Origin: Nyssa sinensis
Taxonomy: Eukaryota > Streptophyta > Magnoliopsida > Cornales > Nyssaceae
Assembly (NCBI GenBank): GCA_008638375.1
Contig: CM018051.1
Span: 12,888,369-12,952,368 of the forward strand
Length of the DNA: 64,000 bases
Direction of reading: 5' to 3'
Below the pieces are notes generated by a model. It worked only from the letters and a program-made list of their open reading frames with translations. It was not told the origin of the DNA and made no database searches. This document shows positions 56,060-64,000 of the stretch, piece after piece. The stretch's first letter is position 1. Each line of letters opens with the position of its first letter. The position numbers and the translations under genes were made by a program.

Positions 56060-57550
56060 GGGGCTTTGAGCCGGAAATTTTTGACCCGACCCGGGTTGTT
56101 TTAAAATTTATTTACCCGACTTAAGCACTTTTTAACTTATTTTCCGGACTCAGGTTCTTTTTAAAACCGTATAAGTCTTAGACGCTTTTAAAATTTTTTT
56201 TGGCCAAAGACGTGTTAATCTTAGATGCCTTTAAAAAGCATTTTAATCTTATACGCTTTTAATTAGGATTAAATAAAGACGCCTAGATCTTAGATGCATT
56301 TGAAAGACGTCTAAGTCTTATACGCTTTTAAAGTGATACACTCATTGTAAAACACATATAAGACTTCTTATTCACAAAAAAAAAAACAATAAATAAGAGA
56401 GAGAAATTCAAATTCAGATTGTTAATTAGACATTTGGTACAAGTCATTCAAGAATAATTATTGAATATTATTTTTTTTATCTTTTATTAATAATATATTA
56501 TATATTATAAATGAATTATACTGATTTTATTTTAAATTTCTGACAATTTAAAATATCACTTTCTTAATTTTTAAAATTATACTTACATTTTTTTAAATAA
56601 TTAATCCTACTAAATTATTTTTGAATGACTCGTATCAAATGTCTAATTAACAATCTCATTGTATAAAGATCAATGTCTTTTATAATTAATTAATTTATTA
56701 AACTAATAAAATAATAAATAAAAAATTTGCACCACTTACATAAGATTACAGTAGACTCATTTATTAATCTAATAAAATAATTATTTTATATCTCACTTAT
56801 AAAGAATGACTCAAATTTTATCTTCTTATAATATAATCCTAACTAGAAATCTAATACGAATAAAAGTTTAATTACAATAAAAGTCTTTTGCGTATATACA
56901 ATATAACCCAAATTAAAAGTTTAATGACAGTCTAATTTTATACAAAATGCTTATAAATGCTCTAGAAAAAAAATTCAATTATGTAATTTTATGCTTATAC
57001 AGAACGTGAATTGTTATTTTGTATTTTGTATTTTGTATTTTGTATTTTCTAATTTATATTTTTATAAATTTCATTATTTGAGTATTTGACTTTATTATTA
57101 GAGTTTTTATTTAACATATAATTTTTTTTAAATCACATTTTTTATTTAAAAAATAATCTTTTTACTTCTTAAAATGCTAATAAAAAGCTAATCAAAATCT
57201 AAATTTCTCTCTCTTATTTATTGTTTTTTTTATGAATAAGAAGTCTTATATGTGTTTTAAAAGGAGTGTATCACTTTAAAAGCATATAAGATTTAAACGC
57301 TTTTCAAAGGCGTATAAGATTTATACGTCTTTATTTAATCTTAATTAAAAGCATATAAGATTAAGACGCCTTTTTTAAAGGCGTTTAAGATTAACATGTC
57401 TTTAACCAAATTTTTTTTTAAAAGTATTTAAGACTTATACGTTTTTAAAAAAGACTTGAATTTAAAAAATAAGTTAAAAAATATTTAGATAGGGTAAATA
57501 AATTTTAAAACAACCCGGTTGGGTCAAAAATTCCTTTGAGCCGTTTGGCC
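56060..57550. mobile_element. Long-TIR (foldback/MULE-like) element upstream of M16 gene
   Basis: The outer ~350 bp at each end are inverted copies: the left GACCCGACCCGGGTTGTTTTAAAATTTATTTACCC block pairs with the right block at about 57497-57530. This continues through many TTATACGCTTTTAAA-type short repeats to GAATAAGAAGTCTTATATGTG near 57230 and its partner near 56350. The centre is AT-rich without coding frames. The extreme ends and the target duplication are unclear, so the superfamily is not fixed. Confidence 0.8.
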
Positions 57551-57654
57551 CGCTTGAGCCTTGAAGAGAAAATCGCGAAGCGCTATCAGACGCTCTCACA
57601 TCGACTTTGGCCCCGCTATCAGACTCTCTCGCACCTGTATTGTTCGTGTCTGCC

Positions 57655-57660
57655 TATAAA
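57655..57660 (+). promoter_or_regulatory. TATA box of the M16 peptidase gene
   Basis: TATAAA about 65 bases before the start codon, in a pyrimidine-rich leader (CCCCTTCTCTCTTCC follows). The imperfect direct repeat GCTATCAGACGCTCTC / GCTATCAGACTCTCTC lies at 57581-57631. Everything further upstream than about 57550 is transposon sequence. Confidence 0.55.
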
Positions 57661-57724
57661 CCCCTTCTCTCTTCCTGACACACATACATATATCTCGCTC
57701 TAAATTGGAGGTGCAGGGAAGAAA

Positions 57725-60700
57725 ATGGCTGTGGGAATGGAAGAGGTAGCGGAGATAATGAAGCCTCGTACGGACAATAGAGAGTATCGAAGGATTGTCC
57801 TCCAAAATTCTCTCCAAGTCCTCCTAATTAGCGATCCTGACACCGATAAGGTCTCAGTTGCTTTCGTCTTTTGAATTATATTCTTTTTCCATGCTCTGAT
57901 TTGATTCAAATCGATATATAATCTGGGGTTTCTATGTGTTTTTATTGGTCAGTGTGCTGCTTCCATGAATGTATGTGTTGGTTCTTTTAGTGATCCCGAG
58001 GGTCTCGAAGGCCTTGCTCATTTTCTTGGTAAGCTCTGTCGATTTCGCGAACATTTCTTAGTCTTCCAGTTGGGAATTGTTGTTAATTGTTCTATGCATA
58101 CTTTCCTCTATATGAATTTCTGTATGCAAATAAAGTTTAATTTTAGGAGCCTTTGGGGTTAGTTAATCTGAATTTTGTTATAACACACACTGTTCAGTTC
58201 ACTATATTTTGTGAATTGCTTGCACCAATGCACATCAACCCAAATTTTGTTACACCTTAATGTAACTAAGACAACCAACCGGCTCAAGCAATACATGTGC
58301 TATTTGCAAGGGCGGAGCCACGAAAAAACTTTAGGGGGGTTAGAATTTTTTGGGAGAAATTTTAGGGTTTTTTTTTTGTCAAATTGAAGTAATTTTTTCA
58401 TGTTAATATTTTTATTTCTCAAAAGATGATAGGGGAAAATTTTAGATGGAAATATAACAAGTTTGTATTCCTTTTCCTTGTTCTTAAATTTTTTTAGCTA
58501 CCGAATAAAGCTTAAAATGAGAAAATTTTAGCAAGAAAACATCAAAATCTATCAAATAAATGGCAATAGAGATTTTCTTAGCAACCAAACAAAGCTTCAA
58601 AGACAATTTTAGAAAGAATTTTTTTGGAATTAAGATGGTTAATGGATTGGGCCAAAATTTTGGAGGAAGAAATGAGAGAAATGATAGGTAAAAATTGGGT
58701 TAGGCCAAAATTTTGGGGTGGATTAGTTGAAAATGGCCACAAATTTATATGTATAAATTCTTTTTTGTAGGGAGGGGAGGGGAGGGGAGGGGGAGGGGGG
58801 CCCCCCAGCCCAAGTATGGTTCTGTCCTTGGCTATTTTACTTTTAGCAGCAAATTACGTACTATGAGGAAGTTAAAGATAACCTATATAGGGATTGTTCT
58901 GACTAGGGGTGCCAATTTTTGATAAGATACGATAATATGACATGAACACGACAAGAAGTTAAACGGATTTGGGTTGAACATAAACGAGTTCGTGTCATAA
59001 ACGGATTGCCATGTTTAATATGATTAATAAATAGGCCGTGTTTGGATTTTAGTCATGTCAATCCGTTTAACACAAGATAATGTGTTTAATTATGAAAAAA
59101 GGACATGGGTTAATATAATCCGTCCTATATTGAAATCATATCAAAGTTTGAAATTTTTTTTCTCTTATAAAAGAAGTTTTCACTTTAGTTTGTTCCACAT
59201 TTGAAATTTACCAAAATCGGAGATTATTTTACACTTACAAAAAGACAAATAAATTTTTCATCTAAAAAATTAAAAATTAAAATAAATGGGTTAATCGTGT
59301 TGACATGTGTAACCTGTTTTATAAATGGGTCGTGTTTGAGTTTAAAACTTTACACGATTAATTAATTGTGTTGGGTTAGCATTGACACATATTTTTGAAT
59401 ATGTATGTCTTGACACGATCCACACATGTCAAATTAACATGAATTGACACTCCCAGTTCTGACATATCTGCAAATAGGAGATCAAAAGAATAAGTTAAAG
59501 AGTACATAACACAATTTAAGTACTGATTTGGAAAAAATCATTTGATGCTCTAGTGGGGTCAACATCGATGAGGGTAGTATGTAGAATTGGAACAAAGTTT
59601 CAGTAGGATAGTAGTATGGGATTGCGGACTACAATTAGAGGGTCACAAAAACCACCAAACTAAGAAATTGAAATGGCATTAGTATAAAAAAAACTAGGAA
59701 ATTGTTGTCATACTAGACTATTTTTCGTCGAATTGATTCAACCACAAGATCAGTTATAAACCATTACCACAAAAACAATGATGTTGGGATTATGCTCCAA
59801 TTAAATATAATTTCCTTTTGGGTTACAAATTAATAATACTAATAATGATGATAATACTTATAAAAAAATGATGATAATGATAATAATTAAGATATGCAGT
59901 ATGCACACACACTTTATCCTAACCCTCAACGTCCTTTTTGAAAGGTGGAGGAGATATCACTCAAGCTAATACTTTGTGGTCATGTGACAAGTTTTAGATT
60001 GATGAAACTGGGGATTATTAGATAGATGATAGTTATGAAGAATTTACGTAATGTAGGGTTGCAAGTGTAGAAATGTAAACGCTTGGAGAATTGTGCAGAA
60101 AATTGAAAATATGGGTGTCATTGAAAAAATTCGTAGCATAGGCATATTGGCTATGTGATATCAACTATCAAGTGACATTGATGATGATTGTGCATTGAAG
60201 TCTACCTCATATAAAGTAGAAAAAAATGAAGAAATATTGTTTTTGGTGATCAAGCAGAATTGTTATGATGCTTGTAAACACATGCCATGAATGGCATATG
60301 TTAAGGAGCAGTCACCGTAGATAGTCCTGCTTATATGCTATTCAATGCCAAATATTTACACTGATTTTGAACATCTCATATGATGCCTTTCATCGAATTG
60401 AAACAATTTGGTACTATAAAAAATAAATGTTAAAAGAGTGTTTTTTTTGGGAGATAGAGGAAGTGTGCCAATTTTTTCATTTTATTCAAAGTTTTCGGGC
60501 TGGTGCTGGGGAAGAGAGGATAGGATGGTATGGCAACCGCTTGGAAGGTCATTCATGACGAGATCTTATTATAGGGGTTTGGCTGGTGAAGGGGGTTTGA
60601 GTTTTCCTTGGTCAATTATATGGCATTCAAGGGCTCCCATTAAAGCAGCTTTTTTTGTTTTTGTTTTTGTGGGAGGTGTCTTGGAAGGCTATTTTGACTA

Positions 60701-63700
60701 CGGAAAATTTGCATAAACGGGGCTTTCAAATGGCAAATCGTTGTTGGTTATGCAACGTAGAAGTTGAGTCGGTGGACCATGTTCTTCTCCACTATCTAGC
60801 AGTTCAAGACTGCTGGGAGTTGGTCCTTTCCATTTTTGGTGTCCTTTGGGTAATGCCAAAATAAGTGAAGGATTTGATGTTCGCTTTGTCCGGGTGTAGA
60901 GTTAGGAAGGACATCAAGAAGGTGTGGAGGTTGGCCCCAACTTGCCTCATGTGGAGCATTTGGAAAGAGAGAAACAAACGTGTTTTTGATGGGAAGCAGT
61001 CTTTTGTTTTGTTCGAATATAGGTTTTTGTAGGCCAAAGAGGCATTTCTTGTAAATGCTATCTCTATAGTTGACTTTTTGGGGTCGATGAGACCTTTGTA
61101 ACTAGCATAGGTTGTATTTCTGGTTTTGCCCCCCTTGGGTGCCTTTTATAAAATTCTTTACTAATAAAAGAATATTAAAATCCAGATGGTTTAAATTAAC
61201 AAATTATCCTATATTGCTCGTCTTAGTAGATAACCTAGGTGAGATCCATTCAGTTATAAGGTTAGATCCATCAAGTTTAACACTATTAGTTTATGTGTTA
61301 GAACATGCCCCAAAAGTTTAAGTCACACCCTCCTGCATGTTTGATCCTGTCTCGCACATGAAAAGACAAACAAATATGCAAGCTGACAGATTAGAGGAAG
61401 AGAGTGTAAACCTTGCACTACCAAATAGAATGGGGGATTGAGAGACTTGAACATAGAGTTCCTAAATCTAGGGCTCTAATACAATCTCAGAATATCAATT
61501 GCCCCAAAGGTTTAAGCAATTAGAGAATAGAACTAATAATGTAAATCAAGTTCTCACAGCATGCAAATAACATGCGCTCATAAGATCTCTTAGATGTTTG
61601 AGTACTTCAATTCAAAACATTTTCTCTTGGGGCAATTGGCATTTGAAACCACTGCCAAGAACGAAGGTTTTAAAGCAGATTAATTTGTGATGTGTCTTGT
61701 TATTTAAATTAATACCCTAGGTGCTGGAGCAACTAAAATTGCCTTAGTGGGAGTGGAGTTGCAGTCATTGTTGGTCAGACACACAATGTATCTTGACACG
61801 GTGTTTCATTTATACAATGGATTGGGGAAGAGTGGCTGATTATTTGCCATTCTGTATTAGTAGTGGCTTGTAGTGTCACTCTACTCAATTTTCTTATTAT
61901 TTTAAGGGAATCTTCCAGGGGAGAATGTGTGGACTTGGAGGTGCAAAATCTAGCATCAGCTTGTAGGCCCATGGTAGTGGCACAGGTGGCTATAGCTCAT
62001 TCCAATCTTTGCTTGTTTTACCTTGTTTGGACTGGATGTGTAGTTTAAGAACTTAATTGGCAGTCCCCTTAGAGAAGTCTTTGTATAAATGTAGCGCATG
62101 ATGTTGCAAGTGTTGTTTAGGATTAAGTACTTTGGCATACTTATCTGTAACCGTTCTAATTGTTCCTGCTTTTAAAATCATCATTTTTTTAATAAGTAAA
62201 ATAATTTATTAAGGACAACACCAAAGAGGGGGGGTGCTCCCTACAACATGAAGAATGTACCAAAAACTATAAAAAAAGAAGCTCCTAACACACGACTCCT
62301 CTGATTACATCAAACGCACATTACTCACGAGTGAGTTAAAAGCTCTTTTTTTTTTTTTTTTATTCTTTATATTTTTGGGCATTCAAGATCATCATAGCTA
62401 GCTTTATAAGTCTAAGTTGTGAGAATTTGGACATTTAAAATTTTTTTTTTTTTGCATGGTGTAGCTACAATCCCAATTCCTATTGCCGTGTCGTGTTTTT
62501 GACATTTTTGAATAAGCTTCTTTTCATATCAAAAGAAGGGTAGAAATCCACCCAACCCCTTCATCATTATACTCTTCCATGAGCCTACCACGTGGGACAT
62601 ACCCAACACCCTAGAGAACCACCCCTGCCACAACATCTTCCTTTCGTGAGAAACCTTCACAACCACTTACCAAGCAAAGCTTTTTTGAAAAGCCCATTTA
62701 AAACCACCTACTTTAATAGGAGAGCAAATCCTACCAAATTAACTATGTGAAACTTATGATTAACGTAAATCTTACCTTCATAATTATTAGAACCGAATCG
62801 GACACCAACGTTGTGACCATGAGGGTGGGGATCATTGGTTCAACTAGCGGGTCAATCGGTCGAACAATGCAATTACAAATATAAATTGTTTTTGATAAGT
62901 AAAACTGTAGTATCACTAAAGGAGCCAAAAAGGTGAGTGATCCCATATACACAAGATGAATACATAGGCTGAATCTTTACATCACACACATTTCGCTTAG
63001 AACTCTACAATAGAATCTACTGTCTTATAATAATTTTGTATAACCCAAAAGTAAAATGTATTTAATAATCCCCTTCAATTCATTCAAAGGTCTTTCTAAC
63101 CGTTCAAAATTCGTCATGTTTCACTCATGTCACACACACCACATAAGGCATAAGGGGGCTGAGTCTCATATCTGATGCCCCCTCTTACCTCTCCAAACTC
63201 TCCTCCAATCCCTAGACAAATCGAAAACCATTCCCGGCATTACCCAATTGATCTAAAAAAACTGAAGTAGCAAATTCCACATAATCTGTGCCCTGAACAA
63301 TGCAAAAACAGATAGCTCATCGACTCCTCTTTTGAATAGCATATACAACTTCAATTTACCAGCAAGAACCCTCTCCTCTTCAGATTATTAATTGTAACAA
63401 ACCCATCAAGAGCTGCTACCCAGACATAACAAAAATAAAAAGTAAAAAAAGAAAAGAAAAACTCACCTTTAAGGGGGCCTTAATTTTTTTTCCCCAAATG
63501 CTCTTTGAATGAAACAAAGACTTCCTCCCTCCTGATAGCACATCATAAAACGAGTCACTCTTCCCTTATCCGTTGTTCACTGTTATCTTAAGAGTGCTCA
63601 ACCTTGTAACACCTTAAACTGCCCCCCTGCCGCTATCGCAGTAGGTGGGCATATTGATTCTGGAACTTTGGTCTGTGTGTGGTTTTTCATCTTGGAGAAG

Positions 63701-63832
63701 TTCCACTATTTCTATAGCAAATTTTTGAGAATTTCCATTTGATTTTTAATGTGTTGTATTGCAGAGCATATGCTGTTTTATGCAAGTGAAAAATATCCTC
63801 AGGAGGATAGTTACTCGAAGTACATTATAGAG
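57725..63832 (+). CDS. PXM16: Zinc metallopeptidase M16, peroxisomal insulin-degrading-type (exons 1-3)
   Basis: Exons 57725-57850, 57953-58028 and 63765-63832 join in frame to give 90 codons; the gene continues past the window. The N-terminus (REYRRIVLQNSLQVLLISDP, then CAASMNVCVGSFSDP and GLEGLAHFLEHMLFYASEKYP) matches the plant peroxisomal M16 peptidase related to insulin-degrading enzyme. HFLEH is the inverted HxxEH zinc/catalytic motif: the two His bind zinc and Glu activates water. The catalytic Glu codon is split by intron 2 (G at 58028, AG at 63765). Intron 1 is 102 bp, intron 2 is 5,736 bp and full of transposons, and a third intron starts GTACTT at 63833. The family is about 970 residues long and degrades short peptides; the peroxisomal C-terminal signal would be outside the window. 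No damage is seen in the visible exons. Confidence 0.9.
58307..58830. mobile_element. hAT-type MITE in M16 intron 2 (first)
   Basis: 524 bp. It starts CAAGGGCGGAGCC and ends, reverse-complemented, CAAGGACAGAACC. Flanking 8-mers GCTATTTG (58299-58306) and GCTATTTT (58831-58838) match at 7 of 8 positions, as expected for hAT. No coding frame. Confidence 0.75.
58904..59455. mobile_element. hAT-type MITE in M16 intron 2 (second)
   Basis: 552 bp. It starts TAGGGGTGCCAATT and ends, reverse-complemented, TGGGAGTGTCAATT. Perfect 8-bp duplications GTTCTGAC flank it at 58896-58903 and 59456-59463. The interior has repeats such as AACGGATT and CCGTTTAACAC. Non-autonomous. Confidence 0.88.
59464..60429. 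other. Intron 2 sequence, nothing recognised
   Basis: Moderately AT-rich, with no coding frame or terminal repeats noticed. Confidence 0.45.
60430..61175 (+). pseudogene. LINE (L1-type) ORF2 3' end fragment
   Basis: It encodes, over two frames, the zinc-binding RT-associated domain (zf-RVT) of plant LINEs: APIKAAFF, then RCWLCNVEVESVDHVLLHY, FGVLWVMPK and SIWKERNKRVFDG. It ends with an A-rich tail near 61172. It is 5'-truncated, frameshifted and lies in the sense direction of the M16 gene. Such truncated copies are usual LINE insertions. Confidence 0.82.
61176..62177. other. Intron 2 sequence with short direct repeats
   Basis: CCCCAAA(A/G)G-TTTAAG-type sequence occurs near 61308 and 61502, possibly edges of an unidentified insertion. 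No gene supported. Confidence 0.4.
62178..62340 (-). mobile_element. LINE 3'-tail fragment (tentative)
   Basis: On the minus strand it ends GGTGTTGTCCTTAATAAATTATTTTACTTATTAAAAAAA, resembling the 3' tails of plant L1 elements (quoted here as landmarks only: TAATAAATT and TTACTTATTAAAAAAA). It is too short to show coding sequence. Confidence 0.4.
62341..62888. other. Intron 2 sequence, nothing recognised
   Basis: T-rich runs at 62347-62362 and 62441-62453; otherwise unremarkable. Confidence 0.4.
62889..63545 (-). pseudogene. LINE ORF2 3' fragment, antisense to M16 gene
   Basis: On the minus strand a decayed zf-RVT-type region is readable in pieces: IKAPLKVSF, then LDGFVTINNLKRRGF, CICYSKEESMSYLFLHCSG and WVMPGMVFDLS in shifted frames. 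It is followed downstream by an ACTTATCAAAAACA tail at about 62889. It belongs to the same class as the fragment at 60430 but in the opposite direction. Confidence 0.65.
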
Positions 63833-64000
63833 GTACTTGCTTTTATTATGTGGTATAGATGACACAGCTTTCTTGATCTTTTGTCACTGATGTTTTGCTC
63901 TCTACGATGCATTCTATAGATTTCTTTTTCTTTTTTTGTTTTACAGTCCACTTCAAGCCCTTCTAAAGAATCTTTATGTTTGTGAAAAGGCACTTGATAC
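63833..64000 (+). other. Start of M16 intron 3
   Basis: GTACTT donor at 63833. The expected next conserved block of the family (HGGSTNA-like) does not appear before the window ends, so exon 4 is outside. Confidence 0.6.

Noticed and set aside
57965..58162. A stand-alone 65-codon gene
   Set aside because: It starts inside exon 2 of the M16 gene and reads into intron 2 past a good GT donor, so it is a product of unspliced sequence.

Overview
This is plant nuclear DNA, most likely from a eudicot. The non-coding sequence is AT-rich, genes have GT-AG introns, and there are multi-module DC1 (Cys/His-rich C1) genes. Ty3/gypsy, Ty1/copia-like, TRIM, LINE, hAT, CACTA and MULE-type elements make up most of the window. 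The species cannot be named from sequence alone. Only two kinds of host gene are visible: a small DC1 cluster on the left, and the first three exons of a peroxisomal insulin-degrading-type M16 metallopeptidase on the right.

Layout. 1-692: start of a minus-strand Ty3/gypsy element (gag, tRNA-iMet-type PBS, 273-bp LTR). 735-1243: DC1 gene fragment. 1242-4750: duplicated block 1, with an apparently intact DC1 gene (1864-3688) and a MULE-type MITE. 4751-19787: Tat-lineage Ty3/gypsy element 1, decayed, lacking its 3' end, and split by two large solo LTRs in opposite orientation (6739-11263 and 11476-14805). 19788-24500: rest of block 1, non-coding, with a complete 570-bp TRIM (22098-22667) and a copia remnant. 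24502-28055: duplicated block 2, with a DC1 copy broken by one in-frame stop. 28056-39879: non-coding, with a CACTA end, small duplications and a third solo LTR (32690-37350). 39880-53880: Tat element 2, structurally complete at 14.0 kb. It has both LTRs, PBS, gag-pol remains, a 70-bp tandem array hit by a fourth solo LTR (46765-50346), an intron-containing antisense ORF and a PPT. 53881-57550: non-coding, with a hAT-like MITE and a 1.5-kb long-TIR element. 57725-end: M16 peptidase gene, whose 5.7-kb second intron carries two hAT MITEs and LINE pieces.

How it fits together. The two DC1 blocks are tandem duplicates, so each acts as the empty-site control for insertions in the other (MITE, TRIM, 5' end of Tat element 1). 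The two Tat elements likewise act as controls for the four solo LTRs and for each other's nonsense mutations, nearly all of which are G:C to A:T. The most unusual biology is in the Tat elements. Sense gag-pol and a spliced antisense gene converge on a tandem array whose units contain a short palindrome. The inverted pair of related solo LTRs also forms a roughly 1.5-kb-armed inverted repeat. All coordinates and alignments were made by eye.
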